NCBI RefSeq assembly: GCF_001667585.1
Contig: NZ_LZJZ01000092.1
Span: 95,127-159,126, forward strand
Reading direction: 5' to 3'
Origin: Mycobacterium sp. E2733
Lineage (GTDB): Bacteria; Actinomycetota; Actinomycetes; Mycobacteriales; Mycobacteriaceae
Length of the DNA: 64,000 nucleotides
The position numbers and the translations under genes are program-made. The notes beneath the pieces are model-generated. The model did not search any database, was not told the DNA's origin, and saw nothing but the letters and a program-made list of their open reading frames with translations. Below, in pieces: positions 33,934 to 42,872 of the stretch (position 1 is the first letter of the stretch; each line of letters opens with the position of its first letter).

Positions 33934-34437
33934 ATGGTACTTACGGTGCGATTGCTAGCCGCCCTCTCGATGGCCTGTGCGGGTCTCGTCGCGTGCGGGT
34001 CGCAGCACGCCGCACCGCCCAACGCCTCCGGTTCGAGCGCGCCGAAGTCGTCGACGCCTGCGAGCTCGAGCGCATCGAGTTCGGTCGTCTCGCCCGCGAC
34101 CACCAGCACGCCGGCGTGCGTCGGTTTATCGATATGCCCGCCACCGCCGCCGGACGCCGAGGGCAATCCGGCGTGCTACTACGCGGACGGCTGGCGCGCC
34201 GACTCCTCGGGCGGCGGGATCGAGGTGTGGTACTTCCGCGACCCGAAGGAGCCGTCGCAACCGGACAGGGTCACGGCGCTGGTGCGCAAAAAGGATGGCA
34301 CCAACGAATCCCAGGACGCCGACATCGCCGCCGACCAACAAGTGCATCGTTTCGGATTCCCGAGCGTCGCGCCGTCCGCGGTGCAAGAGGTCTTCTTCAG
34401 CAGCGGCAGCGGGCGCTGCTTCGTCATCGGGCCGTGA
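33934..34437 (+). CDS. Putative lipoprotein with Ser-rich linker
   Basis: ATG 33934 has GAAGG upstream; the product has 167 residues. A hydrophobic signal ends in the lipobox LVAC, followed by a Ser/Thr/Ala/Pro linker and a small domain with cysteines at ACVGLSIC, ACYYADG and RCFVIG. I recognise no family. It lies ten bases after the ancestral Excalibur stop and may be co-transcribed with it. Confidence 0.7.
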   Translation: MVLTVRLLAALSMACAGLVACGSQHAAPPNASGSSAPKSSTPASSSASSSVVSPATTSTPACVGLSICPPPPPDAEGNPACYYADGWRADSSGGGIEVWYFRDPKEPSQPDRVTALVRKKDGTNESQDADIAADQQVHRFGFPSVAPSAVQEVFFSSGSGRCFVIGP

Positions 34438-34439
34438 CG

Positions 34440-34461
34440 CCCGAGCGCTCAGCGCCTCGGG
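34440..34461. terminator. Convergent hairpin
   Basis: CCCGAG (34440-34445) pairs with CTCGGG (34456-34461), and the inner GCGCT/AGCGC extends the stem with a small mismatch. It sits between the convergent lipoprotein and Rv2302-like genes, overlapping the end of the latter. Confidence 0.5.
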
Positions 34462-34664
34462 GGACGGTGACTCACCGGAGCGGTAAAGCCCTGGGTGTCG
34501 TCGAACTGAGCCCACTCACCATCGTCGTTGACCTCCATGCGCCAACCCAGCTCGGTACTGCCGCCAATCGAATGGATGAACCACGCGTGCGCGGACTCCG
34601 CGCAGGCAAAATCCTTCGTCGCGACGACCCGCCCACGTGGATCGATGACGCGAAACTCAGTCAT
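34449..34664 (-). CDS. Small conserved protein (Rv2302-like)
   Basis: The 71-residue protein MTEFRVIDPRGRVVATK... is soluble, with a compact alpha-beta pattern (FACAESAHAWFIHSIGG, LGWRMEVNDDGEWAQFDD). It corresponds in size and context (next to htpG) to Rv2302 of M. tuberculosis. I know no biochemical function. Confidence 0.82.
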   Translation of the reverse strand: MTEFRVIDPRGRVVATKDFACAESAHAWFIHSIGGSTELGWRMEVNDDGEWAQFDDTQGFTAPVSHRPPRR

Positions 34665-34768
34665 GGGAGGTGATTATCCCTGCCAGCGGCTTTTCAATCG
34701 AGCTAATCGCCCATTTGCGGATAAAGCCGCCAGCGAACGCTGTTCTCGCAGATCTGGCAAATCCTGGG

Positions 34769-36709
34769 CTAGACGGTGCGGGTCAATCGGTCGGCGAGCA
34801 GCTCGGCGAACCTCGCCGGATCGTCAAGCGCGCCACCCTCGGCGAGAAGCGCTGTGCCGTAGAGCAATTCGGCGGTCTCGGCGATTGATGGGTCGTCGCC
34901 GCGGTCATGGTGTGCTTGGCGCAGGCCGGTGACCAGCGGATGGTTCGGATTGAGTTCGAGAATCCGCTTGCCGACCGGGATGTCCTGCCCGGACGCGCGG
35001 TAGAGCCGGGCGAGCGCGGGGGTGATGCCGAACGCGTCGGTGATCAGGCAGGCCGGCGAGTCCGTCAGGCGGCTGGAAAGCCGTACTTCCTTGACGTGTT
35101 CGCTCAACGCCTCCTTCATCCAGGTCAGCAGGTCGGCGAATTCCTTCTGCTGCTCCTCCCGCTCGGCCTCGCTCTCCTCGCCCTCGGAGCTGAGGTCCAC
35201 CTCGCCTTTGGCGACCGACTGCAGCGGTTTGCCCTCGAACTCGGTCACCGTGCCCACCCAGACCTCGTCGACCGGGTCGGTGAGCAGTAGGACCTCGTAG
35301 CCCTTGGCTTTGAAGGCCTCGAGGTGGGGCGACTTCAGGATCTGTTGGCGCGTCTCCCCGGTGGCGAAGAAGATCTGCTCCTGACCTTCCTTCATGCGCT
35401 CCACGTACTCGGCGAGGGTGGTGGCCTCCTCCTCGCTGTGCGTCGAGGCGAATGAGGATATCTGCAGCAGGGCGTCCCGGTTGTCGAAGTCGGACAGCAG
35501 CCCCTCTTTGACGACTCTGCCGAATTGGGTCCAGAAGCTGCGGTAGTCGTCGGGCCGCTCGGACTGCATGTCCTTGATGGTGGAGAGCACCTTCTTGGTG
35601 AGGCGCCGGCGAATGGCCTTGATCTGCCGGTCCTGCTGCAGGATTTCGCGTGACACGTTGAGCGACATGTCCTGTGCGTCGACGACGCCCTTGACGAAGC
35701 GCAGGTATTCGGGCATGAGCTGGTCGCAGTCGCCCATGATGAACACGCGCTTGACGTACAGCTGAATTCCGGTCTGGGCGTCGCGGTTGAACAGGTCGAA
35801 CGGCGCGTGGGACGGGATGAACAGCAAGGCCTGGTATTCGAAGGTGCCCTCGGCCTTCATCGCGATGATTTCGAGCGGGTCATCCCATGCGTGCGCGATG
35901 TGCTTGTAGAACTCCTTGTACTCCTCCTCGGAGACCTCTTCCTTGGGCCGCGCCCAAAGCGCCTTCATCGAGTTGAGCGTTTCGATCTCTTTGGTGACGG
36001 TCTCGCCGCCGCCCTCCTCCGTGGGCGGCTCCCGTCGTTCGACCTCCATCCGGATGGGCCAGGCGATGAAGTCGGAGTACTTCTTCACCAGGCCCCGGAT
36101 CTTCCACTCCGAGGTGTAGTCGTACAGATCATCCTCGGCGTCCTCGGGCTTGAGGTGCAGCGTGACGGACGTTCCCTGCGGAGCGCTCTCGACGGCTTCG
36201 ATGGTGTAGGTGCCCTCGCCGCTCGATTGCCACCGGGTGGCCTCGCTCTCGCCGGCCTTGCGGGTGAGCAGTTCGACCTTGTCGGCGACCATGAAGCTCG
36301 AGTAGAAACCGATGCCGAACTGGCCGATCAGCTCCTCGGAGGCGGCTGCGTTCTTGGCGTCCTTGGCTTCGCGCAACTGCTGGCGCAGTTCGGCGGTGCC
36401 CGACTTGGCCAAGGTGCCGATCAGACCGACGACCTCGTCCCGCGTCATGCCGATGCCGTTGTCGCGGATGGTCAGGGTGCGCGCGTCCTTATCCACTTCG
36501 ACCTCGATGTGCAGGTCAGAAGTGTCGAAGTCGAGGTCCTTGTTCCGGAAGGCCTCCAGCCGCAGCTTGTCCAATGCGTCGGAGGCGTTCGAGATCAACT
36601 CCCGCAGAAACGAATCCTTGTTGGAGTAGACGGAGTGGACCATCAAGTCCAGCAACTGTCGGGCCTCTGCCTGAAACTCCAACTGCTCGACACGCGCGTT
36701 CATCGACAT
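34769..36709 (-). CDS. htpG: Hsp90 family chaperone HtpG
   Basis: The 646-residue protein has the GHKL ATPase motifs of Hsp90: ELISNASDALDKLR near residue 40, IRDNGIGM near 85, and GQFGIGFYSSF near 127. The middle domain includes RVFIMGDCDQLMPEYLRF and NVSREILQQDR, the client/ATP-contact region, and the C-terminal dimerisation part is complete. It is a cytosolic ATP-dependent chaperone. Corresponds to Rv2299c. Confidence 0.97.
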   Translation of the reverse strand: MSMNARVEQLEFQAEARQLLDLMVHSVYSNKDSFLRELISNASDALDKLRLEAFRNKDLDFDTSDLHIEVEVDKDARTLTIRDNGIGMTRDEVVGLIGTLAKSGTAELRQQLREAKDAKNAAASEELIGQFGIGFYSSFMVADKVELLTRKAGESEATRWQSSGEGTYTIEAVESAPQGTSVTLHLKPEDAEDDLYDYTSEWKIRGLVKKYSDFIAWPIRMEVERREPPTEEGGGETVTKEIETLNSMKALWARPKEEVSEEEYKEFYKHIAHAWDDPLEIIAMKAEGTFEYQALLFIPSHAPFDLFNRDAQTGIQLYVKRVFIMGDCDQLMPEYLRFVKGVVDAQDMSLNVSREILQQDRQIKAIRRRLTKKVLSTIKDMQSERPDDYRSFWTQFGRVVKEGLLSDFDNRDALLQISSFASTHSEEEATTLAEYVERMKEGQEQIFFATGETRQQILKSPHLEAFKAKGYEVLLLTDPVDEVWVGTVTEFEGKPLQSVAKGEVDLSSEGEESEAEREEQQKEFADLLTWMKEALSEHVKEVRLSSRLTDSPACLITDAFGITPALARLYRASGQDIPVGKRILELNPNHPLVTGLRQAHHDRGDDPSIAETAELLYGTALLAEGGALDDPARFAELLADRLTRTV

Positions 36710-36814
36710 TCCCTACATTTCTCCCGAGACATGACGTTTCAAATTTACCGAGGCGCGAAGCGCTCGTGTCCGGGGGTTCGCCCGTAGCGATCACGTCGGG
36801 CCTACGCTGAACAG

Positions 36815-37432
36815 ATGTCTGTTGCTCAACGCGAACGAGCCGCCCTTGTCGACACCCTGCGCGGGGTCGGACCCGATGCACCCACCCTGTGCGAGGGATG
36901 GAAGACGCGGGACCTCGCCGCCCACCTCGTCATCCGGGAGTACCGGCCCGACGCCGCTCCGGGCATCCTGATCCCCTTCTTCGCACCGCACACCGAGAAG
37001 GTCCAGGACCAGATGGCCGGGACCGCGTGGGACGAGCTGGTGGACAAGGTCGCGTCCGGCCCGCCGGTGTACTCGCCGTTCAAGCTGCTCGACGCGGTGG
37101 CCAATGTCGCCGAGATGTTCATCCACCACGAGGATGTGCGCCGCGCCCAGCCGGGCTGGAACCCGCGCGAGCTGGAGCCTGCCCTGGCCGGCCGGCTTCG
37201 CCGCACCCTGCCGCTGATGGCGCGGCTCACGCTCGCCAAGGTGCCGGGCCGGGTGGCGTTGCGGACCCCGGAGGGCAAGACGCTGCTCACCGCGGGGCGC
37301 GGACCGGCGGTCACGGTGACCGGTGCGCCGGAGGAACTCCTGCTGTTCGCGGTCGGGCGCGCCGCGCGAGTCGAGTTCGACGGCGACGCAGCGGCGGTCG
37401 CGGCCGTCCGGGATGCGCCCAAGGGGCTGTAG
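36815..37432 (+). CDS. TIGR03085 family DinB-like metal-binding protein
   Basis: The 205-residue protein starts LVDTLRGVGPDAPTLCEGWKTRDLAAHLVIREYRPD (read in pieces), the TIGR03085 pattern, and has MFIHHEDVRRAQPGW with the second metal-ligand histidines near residue 108. DinB folds bind a divalent metal, often with mycothiol as co-substrate. It is divergent from htpG, 105 bases away, and convergent with the ligase gene. Confidence 0.83.
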   Translation: MSVAQRERAALVDTLRGVGPDAPTLCEGWKTRDLAAHLVIREYRPDAAPGILIPFFAPHTEKVQDQMAGTAWDELVDKVASGPPVYSPFKLLDAVANVAEMFIHHEDVRRAQPGWNPRELEPALAGRLRRTLPLMARLTLAKVPGRVALRTPEGKTLLTAGRGPAVTVTGAPEELLLFAVGRAARVEFDGDAAAVAAVRDAPKGL

Positions 37433-37438
37433 CGGCGT

Positions 37439-38989
37439 TCAGCCGAAGGCCGCTCGAAGCTCTTTTTTGATCACCTTGCCGAACTGGTTGCGCGGCAGCG
37501 CATCGACGACCACGAGGCGCTCGGGATGCTTGTAGCGGCTCAGCCCGCGTGAATGGCAGTGCTGCACCAGCGATTCCAACGACAGGTCCTCGGTCGACGC
37601 CGGCACCACCACCGCGCATACCAGCTCACCGGTGCGCGGATCGGGGATGCCGATGACCGCGACGTCGGCGATCGCGGGATGGGTGGCCAGCACGTTCTCC
37701 ACTTCGAGGGCCGACACATTCTCCGCGTTGCGGATGATCGCATCCTTGATGCGACCGGTCACGCGGACGTTGCCGTCCTCGTCGACTAGCCCGAGATCGC
37801 CTGTGCGGAGCCAGCCGTGCTGGTCGAACGCTTCGGCGTCGAGCGCGGCGTCCGCGTACCCGAGGAAGCACTGCGGTCCCTTGAGCCGCAGCTCACCTTC
37901 CTGCCCGACGGGCAGTTCGGCTTCGTCGGCGCCGACGACGCGGACGCTGACCCCCGCTGTCGGCTTGCCGACGGTGTGGTCGAGCGACTGGGCCGTGTCG
38001 CTGAGCGATGGTGAGGCCGCCACCGGGAATTCGGTGAGCCCCCATGCGTTGGCGATGCCGGGCAGGCCGAAGGCCTCGCGGATTTGGCGGCCCAGTTCGG
38101 CCGTGATCGGCGCGCCGCCGGCCAGGCAGCCGCGGAGGAAGGGGAACAGCGGCTGGTCGCCATGGGCGCGTTGGGCCTGGAGGAAGCCGACGAAGAATGG
38201 GGTCGCGGTGCCAAGGAAGGTCGGGTTGTGTTCCGCGATGGAGAACGGTGTCGTCGCCGGGTCGAATACCTCGAAGAGCGCCAGCCGCATGCCGGTTCGC
38301 AGCGCGGCGGCCAGCATCACCGCGCCGCCGATGTGCGCGACCGGGAAGGCGATGGGATCGACGTCGCTGCTGGTGATGCCGATGGCGTCGACCAGTCCCG
38401 TTGCGCCGGCGATCACCGATGCGTCGGTATGGCGTATTCCTTTGGGCGCCGCGGTGGTTCCCGACGAGTAGTAGACCCAGCGCGGGTCGCGGGCGGAGCT
38501 CGGCGGCGGTGTGAGCGCATCGGTGGCTGCGCGGGGCAGCCGGAGCTTGTCGTCGTCCGGCGGCGTTGTCAGGTCAACGGTGATGACCTCGAAGCCCCGG
38601 GTCGCGGCCAGGCTGCGTGCCAGCGCACCGTGATCGAACCCGCGCCAAATCTCGGGCACGACAAGGAATTCCGAAGAGAGTTGCTCGGTGATGAAGCCGA
38701 CCTCGTGCTCGCGCAGTATCGGGATGATGGGATTTTGCACCGCGCCGAGCCGGGCCAGCGCCGCCATGACGACCATGGTCTCGAGGGTGGTCGGCAGCTG
38801 CCAGGACACCACGGTTCCCGCGTGTATCCCACGTTCGGTGAACGCCGCGGCGGTCACGCACGCGGCATCGTGGAACTCACGGGTGGTCAGGCTGCGCCCC
38901 CGGGCGTCGGCGAGCAGCGGTCGCGTCGAGGCCGCCTGCGCCGCGTCGGCGATCAGCGTCCAGTAGGTGGCGTCGTTTCCGCTGCTCAT
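37439..38989 (-). CDS. Acyl-CoA synthetase / AMP-forming ligase
   Basis: The 516-residue protein has the ANL superfamily motifs in order: P-loop YYSSGTTAAPKG near residue 178, NAWGLTEFPV near 310, the hinge YADAALDAEAF/GWLRTGDLGLVDEDG near 390-405, and the catalytic lysine region PRNQFGKVIKKEL at the end. It activates a carboxylic acid as acyl-AMP and then acyl-CoA. Its ATG overlaps the thioesterase stop (ATGA), so the two are co-translated. Chain specificity is unknown. Confidence 0.9.
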   Translation of the reverse strand: MSSGNDATYWTLIADAAQAASTRPLLADARGRSLTTREFHDAACVTAAAFTERGIHAGTVVSWQLPTTLETMVVMAALARLGAVQNPIIPILREHEVGFITEQLSSEFLVVPEIWRGFDHGALARSLAATRGFEVITVDLTTPPDDDKLRLPRAATDALTPPPSSARDPRWVYYSSGTTAAPKGIRHTDASVIAGATGLVDAIGITSSDVDPIAFPVAHIGGAVMLAAALRTGMRLALFEVFDPATTPFSIAEHNPTFLGTATPFFVGFLQAQRAHGDQPLFPFLRGCLAGGAPITAELGRQIREAFGLPGIANAWGLTEFPVAASPSLSDTAQSLDHTVGKPTAGVSVRVVGADEAELPVGQEGELRLKGPQCFLGYADAALDAEAFDQHGWLRTGDLGLVDEDGNVRVTGRIKDAIIRNAENVSALEVENVLATHPAIADVAVIGIPDPRTGELVCAVVVPASTEDLSLESLVQHCHSRGLSRYKHPERLVVVDALPRNQFGKVIKKELRAAFG

Positions 38990-39813
38990 CCGTTCGTCGG
39001 ATTGACCTGCGTCGGGCGGAATCCGGAGTGGGCGATTGCGACCGACACACCACTGCCGATGGGCCCCTTGCGGTCGACGAGCACGGCAGACCCGGTGGCC
39101 ACGCCCTCATGGCTGTAGTGCGTCAGCGAGGCCATGCCGATGTGGGGTCCGTCTGGCAGCCGGCTCAACGTGAGCGTGTAGTCGGCGTTGATGAATTGCA
39201 ATCCGTTCGTGCCCCAATTGGCAAGGGAGGCGGTGATATCGGCCGCCATGGCGGCGCGGGTGAAGGGGCTGAGCGGTTCACTGTCGATGAGCGAGCGCGT
39301 CTCATACAGCCAGGTGTATTTCTGGCCGGAGGTATCGGCCCATTCGGGATCGCGATTCTGCAGTTCGGTGCCCCAGCCGTAGGTGCGCATGAAGAGTGTG
39401 GGTTGGGCGCCGTCCTCGATGGGCAGCGGCGGCATCTGCAGATTCGGCGACCACACGTGCCCCTCTGGCTGCGGACCCCGCCGCAGAAACAAGGCGCTCC
39501 CCCGCGCGACGGGGACGCCACGTTGGCTGAGGACGGCCTCGGCGAGGCGCAGCCGCCGACGATCGTGGTGCACGGTGGTCTGCACCTCGATGGGGTCGAG
39601 CGCGACCGGTGCGGGAAGGTCGACGGTCAGCCGGGCGGGTTGCAGTTGCGGGTCGTCGACCGCGTGTTCGACGGCCCAGCCCAGCAGTCCGCCGACCACG
39701 TGCCCGCTGAGCGAGGGACCCCACCCGCCGCGCGCGATCGGATTTGGCACGAAACGGCTTTCGTCGCGCAGAAAGTACGGCGTCTGCGACGCTGAATCGA
39801 CGTCATTCGGCAC
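38986..39813 (-). CDS. Acyl-CoA thioesterase-like double-hotdog protein
   Basis: The GTG at 39813 gives 275 residues; the frame could open earlier at TTG 39831 or 39879, but 39879 lies within the AT-rich palindrome, which makes it unlikely. FVPNPIARGGWGPSLSGHVVGGLLGWAVEHA (read in pieces) and WGTNGLQFINADYTLTLSRLPDGPHIGM fit the TesB-like family: two hotdog folds that hydrolyse acyl-CoA. It overlaps and is coupled to the acyl-CoA ligase. Confidence 0.78.
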   Translation of the reverse strand: MPNDVDSASQTPYFLRDESRFVPNPIARGGWGPSLSGHVVGGLLGWAVEHAVDDPQLQPARLTVDLPAPVALDPIEVQTTVHHDRRRLRLAEAVLSQRGVPVARGSALFLRRGPQPEGHVWSPNLQMPPLPIEDGAQPTLFMRTYGWGTELQNRDPEWADTSGQKYTWLYETRSLIDSEPLSPFTRAAMAADITASLANWGTNGLQFINADYTLTLSRLPDGPHIGMASLTHYSHEGVATGSAVLVDRKGPIGSGVSVAIAHSGFRPTQVNPTNG

Positions 39814-39877
39814 GAGATTCGTTTCGGTCAATGCGCGACGCTCCGCCCAGAGTCGGGATCCCCCTTGTGAGGATGGC

Positions 39878-39896
39878 AACAGTTGATATTACTGTT
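39878..39896. promoter_or_regulatory. AT-rich inverted repeat before thioesterase/ligase operon
   Basis: AACAGT (39878-39883) and ACTGTT (39891-39896) are perfect arms around TGATATT. It lies 65 bases upstream of the chosen thioesterase start in an otherwise GC-rich region. It is a candidate repressor site or promoter core for the two-gene operon. Confidence 0.4.
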
Positions 39897-39964
39897 TGGG
39901 TTCCCGTCCCCCTGGGCCGACCTGTCGCAGGTCAATTCGCCAGCCGAGCAAGCGCATTGGCGCC

Positions 39965-40702
39965 TTAGGCGATCGCCGCACCGACCAGGTGGCCGATCAC
40001 GTAGGTGATCGACAATGCGAGACCGCCCCCGATGACATTGCGGAGGACTGCCCGGCCCCTGGGCGCCCCACCCAAACCGGCCGATACCGCCCCGGTGAGC
40101 ACCAGCGCGGCGAGTACCGCGGCCACGGTGACCGGGATTCGCCACGTGGCGGGCGGCGCCAATATCGCGACCAATGGCAGGAGGGCGCCGACGGCGAACG
40201 ACAGCGCCGAGGACGAGGCGGCCTGCCACGGGTTCGTCAGCTCCTCGGGATTGATACCGAGTTCGACTTCGGCGTGAGCGAGGAGCGGATTGTGATCGGT
40301 GAGCTCCTCGGCCACGGTGCGGGCGGTCGCGGGGTTCAGGCCTTTGGCTTCATACAGGGCGGCAAGCTCGTCCAACTCGGCGGCCGGATCGTCACGCAGC
40401 TCTTGCCGCTCCTTATGCAACAGCGCCTTCTCGGTGTCACGCTGGGTGCTGACCGACACGTATTCGCCCAGCGCCATCGATACCGCTCCGGCGACAAGCC
40501 CGGCGGTGCCGGCCGTCAATACCGGGGCGCGTTCCACCGTCGCCGCCGCGACTCCCACCACGATGCCCGCCGTCGAGACGATTCCATCGTTGGCGCCCAG
40601 CACTCCGGCGCGCAGCCAATTCAATTTCGATGACACCGAACCCATATGGGGTTCGGACTGATGCGGATGCGACGGACTCGACACGGCGGCAACGATATAC
40701 AT
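39965..40702 (-). CDS. VIT1/CCC1 family iron/manganese transporter-like protein
   Basis: The 245-residue protein has NWLRAGVLGANDGIVSTAGIVVGVA near the start, GAVSMALGEYVSVSTQRDTEKA for the conserved first two helices, a charged metal-binding helix pair with ELRDDPAAELDELAALYEAKGL, and three C-terminal helices. This is the VIT/CCC1 layout that moves Fe2+ or Mn2+ across membranes. ATG 40645 is an alternative start that would drop 19 residues. Confidence 0.87.
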   Translation of the reverse strand: MYIVAAVSSPSHPHQSEPHMGSVSSKLNWLRAGVLGANDGIVSTAGIVVGVAAATVERAPVLTAGTAGLVAGAVSMALGEYVSVSTQRDTEKALLHKERQELRDDPAAELDELAALYEAKGLNPATARTVAEELTDHNPLLAHAEVELGINPEELTNPWQAASSSALSFAVGALLPLVAILAPPATWRIPVTVAAVLAALVLTGAVSAGLGGAPRGRAVLRNVIGGGLALSITYVIGHLVGAAIA

Positions 40703-41033
40703 GAATAGCCCGCTGAACTAGGAAACATAGCCTTGCCAAAGGGTTTGAGGCCTCTTGTCCTCGTTGGGTCGCCTGAAGGTGGCTCCGCCAGGGCGGCGTC
40801 GGTTCACGACACATAAACGCCTGCTACGACACGTTGCGGCGGGTCGAGTGGCTTATGTTTCGCGGTTCCCGCAACCCTGCCGGTCCTCCTTCCGCCATGT
40901 CAACACGCAGGTCGGCACGCCGCAGAAGTTGCGCCTGGGCCGCACACAGCCAATGCATAGGCAAGCTATCTAGGGTCGGTCTGCGTAAGGGGGATTCCGA
41001 GGAATTCATCAGTAGCCAGACAGGTGAAGGACT
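40703..41033. other. Divergent intergenic region without a recognised gene
   Basis: These 331 bases separate the divergent VIT and Gly/Pro-rich secreted protein genes. I see no supported gene. TATCTA at 40966-40971 is a possible -10 for the plus strand, and AGGTGAAGG at 41023-41031 is the ribosome site of the next gene. A 67-codon open frame (40834-41037) has no family features and crosses that start. Confidence 0.45.
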
Positions 41034-41588
41034 ATGAAATTCAAGCAAATACTTGGGGGTATAGCCGTCGCCGGCGCTCTGGGCGCCGCAGCGTTCGGCA
41101 CGGGTGCGGGTGCCGCCAACGCCGCTCCTTCAGCGCCAGCACCCGGTCCGTCCGGCAATCATGGTGGACCGGCTCCCGGCGGTATACATCCGCCGAACGC
41201 ACCCGGCGATCCGGGCGCACCCCACGGTGGGCCCGGCGGCCCGGGCGGCCCCGATCACCCAGGTGGACCTCCCGGTGGACCCGTTGGGCCCGATCACCCG
41301 GGAAGTCCGGGTGGGCCCGGCGGGCCTGGCGGCCCCGATCACCCGGGCGGGTCCTGGCACGGAGACCCGCAGCGCGGCTACTTCCGCGGCGCCCCGTGGG
41401 GTGACGGGCCGGCACCTTGGGGGCCGGGCGAGCCGCCGCGACCTGCGTGGGACCGGCCGCTCCCCCCGCCCGGTGGGCAGTGGCGATATGGCCCGATCAA
41501 CTACTGGGGCTACCAGGAGACTCCCGTGTGGAACCCCGGATTCAATCAGTGGGGCTTCTGGTTCTTCGGAGTCTGGATTCCGCTGTAA
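41034..41588 (+). CDS. Gly/Pro-rich secreted protein with collagen-like segment
   Basis: The 184-residue protein has a Sec signal peptide ending ANA-A near residue 30. Residues 35-110 are Gly/Pro-rich with three PDHPG units set in GGPGGP runs, resembling collagen-like triplets. The C-terminal 55 residues are aromatic (YGPINYWGYQETPVWNPGFNQW) and end in FGVWIPL. It is likely exported to the cell surface. AGGTGAAGG precedes the start and a strong hairpin follows the stop. Confidence 0.8.
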   Translation: MKFKQILGGIAVAGALGAAAFGTGAGAANAAPSAPAPGPSGNHGGPAPGGIHPPNAPGDPGAPHGGPGGPGGPDHPGGPPGGPVGPDHPGSPGGPGGPGGPDHPGGSWHGDPQRGYFRGAPWGDGPAPWGPGEPPRPAWDRPLPPPGGQWRYGPINYWGYQETPVWNPGFNQWGFWFFGVWIPL

Positions 41589-41598
41589 ACAGCGTAAT

Positions 41599-41638
41599 CA
41601 CAACGCCCGCTTCGCCACTCGGCCAGGCGGGCGTTGTG
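41599..41638. terminator. Strong intrinsic terminator hairpin
   Basis: CACAACGCCCGC (41599-41610) and GCGGGCGTTGTG (41627-41638) are perfect 12-bp arms with a 16-base loop, starting 11 bases after the stop of the Gly/Pro-rich protein. No T-run follows. Confidence 0.82.
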
Positions 41639-41875
41639 CGGTCACGCGATAGCTCTCACATCAGCGGATCACCCTGCGGCTCAACCGTTTAACCGGCGGC
41701 CACAGCTAGCCAGCCGTCGCGAGCCTTGCCTGGTGGGACTTTTGGCCTCTTGGCGGGGGCCGTACGCCATGTCATAGATGCCGTATGGCCCTCGTTTGAC
41801 GGGTCTCGGTAGCGAAACATCGGGGTCACAGTTGCGTTTCCGCACGCTTGAGTAAACGACTGGAGAAGAGGCGCG

Positions 41876-42229
41876 ATGAGCACGGCCGACTTCAAGCCCG
41901 CAATGCCACGGCAAGCGCGAGAACCTCGCCTGACCCTCCTTTACGCCGGCACACTGGCTGTTGCCGTGGTGTCGGGCATCTGCGCATTGGTCGCCCTGGC
42001 AGCCGGCTCGCCGCTCCAGTTCGGTGTCGCGTCGGCGGTATTCGGTGCCGGGTGGATCGCCACCGACTTCATTGAACGGACGGCTGCACGCGGGCAGGAG
42101 CGTTTCGCTCGGCAATGCGTCGTCGCCCGGCCGGTCCCCGGTTATCGACCCTCCCGCGTCGTGTACGGCGTTGGCTGCGGGCATTTCTCGCGGCCGGAAC
42201 GACACGTCATGAGCAGGCTGGCCGCCTGA
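41876..42229 (+). CDS. Small putative membrane protein
   Basis: The 117-residue frame starts at ATG 41876 with GGAGAAGAGG upstream. Two hydrophobic helices (LLYAGTLAVAVVSGICALVALAAG and FGVASAVFGAGWIATDF, read in pieces) are followed by a basic cysteine-containing tail. I recognise no family, and the last 30 residues do not look typical, so the true end may differ. The upstream 237 bases after the terminator hold no gene that I can see. Confidence 0.55.
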   Translation: MSTADFKPAMPRQAREPRLTLLYAGTLAVAVVSGICALVALAAGSPLQFGVASAVFGAGWIATDFIERTAARGQERFARQCVVARPVPGYRPSRVVYGVGCGHFSRPERHVMSRLAA

Positions 42230-42236
42230 CGATCGC

Positions 42237-42872
42237 TCAGCTCTTGGTGCCGACGGTGATCAGGTCGGAGATGATCCGGGTCCAGGCCGGTCGCGGGATG
42301 CGGTGCTGGTCGCTGATGACGAATCCGGCGCCTTCGAACAACGCCTTCATCTCCGCCGGCGACGCATTGTGTTGCGGTTTCCACCTATTGGCCGACGATG
42401 CCTGCAGCCGCGGTTGCCGCGTGCTGAGGGCCGCGACGGCCACCAACCCGCCCGGGGCAAGCACGCGGTGGAATTCGCGCAGTGCCGCCGGCTGGTCGAA
42501 GAAGTGGAACGCCGACGTGGTCACCACCGCGTCGAGCGCACCGTCGCCGAATGGCAATTGCTCAGCTGGGCCGCGCAGCCACTGCACCCGGCCGGTTCTG
42601 GCACGCGCCTGGGCGAGCATGCCGTCGGACATGTCGACACCGTAGATCTCATCGGGCTGCAGTTCGCGGGCGATCCGATCGCTGAGAATGCCAGTGCCGC
42701 AGGCAATATCTGCAATCTTGCGGGCATGGTGAGCGCGCAACTGCGCAATCACCTCATCGTGGGGCGGGCGGTAAACCCACTGCTGCAGGAATGGCAGATC
42801 GTAGGCCGGCGCCAAAAAGCTCCATAGCCGCGTGACCGCGTCGTTGAGTCCTCGTCGACTCGGTGCCGTCAT
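42237..42872 (-). CDS. SAM-dependent methyltransferase
   Basis: The 211-residue class I methyltransferase has motif I IADIACGTGILSDRI near residue 53, the acidic residue in GVDMSDGML, LPFGDGALDAVVTTSAFHFF and APGGLVAVA. It methylates an unknown small molecule in the cytoplasm. The ATG overlaps the stop of the upstream methyltransferase (ATGA), so both are made from one transcript. Confidence 0.86.
   Translation of the reverse strand: MTAPSRRGLNDAVTRLWSFLAPAYDLPFLQQWVYRPPHDEVIAQLRAHHARKIADIACGTGILSDRIARELQPDEIYGVDMSDGMLAQARARTGRVQWLRGPAEQLPFGDGALDAVVTTSAFHFFDQPAALREFHRVLAPGGLVAVAALSTRQPRLQASSANRWKPQHNASPAEMKALFEGAGFVISDQHRIPRPAWTRIISDLITVGTKS

Noticed and set aside
41681..42205. 174-codon minus-strand frame
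   Set aside because: It has no family features and overlaps the better supported plus-strand small membrane gene.
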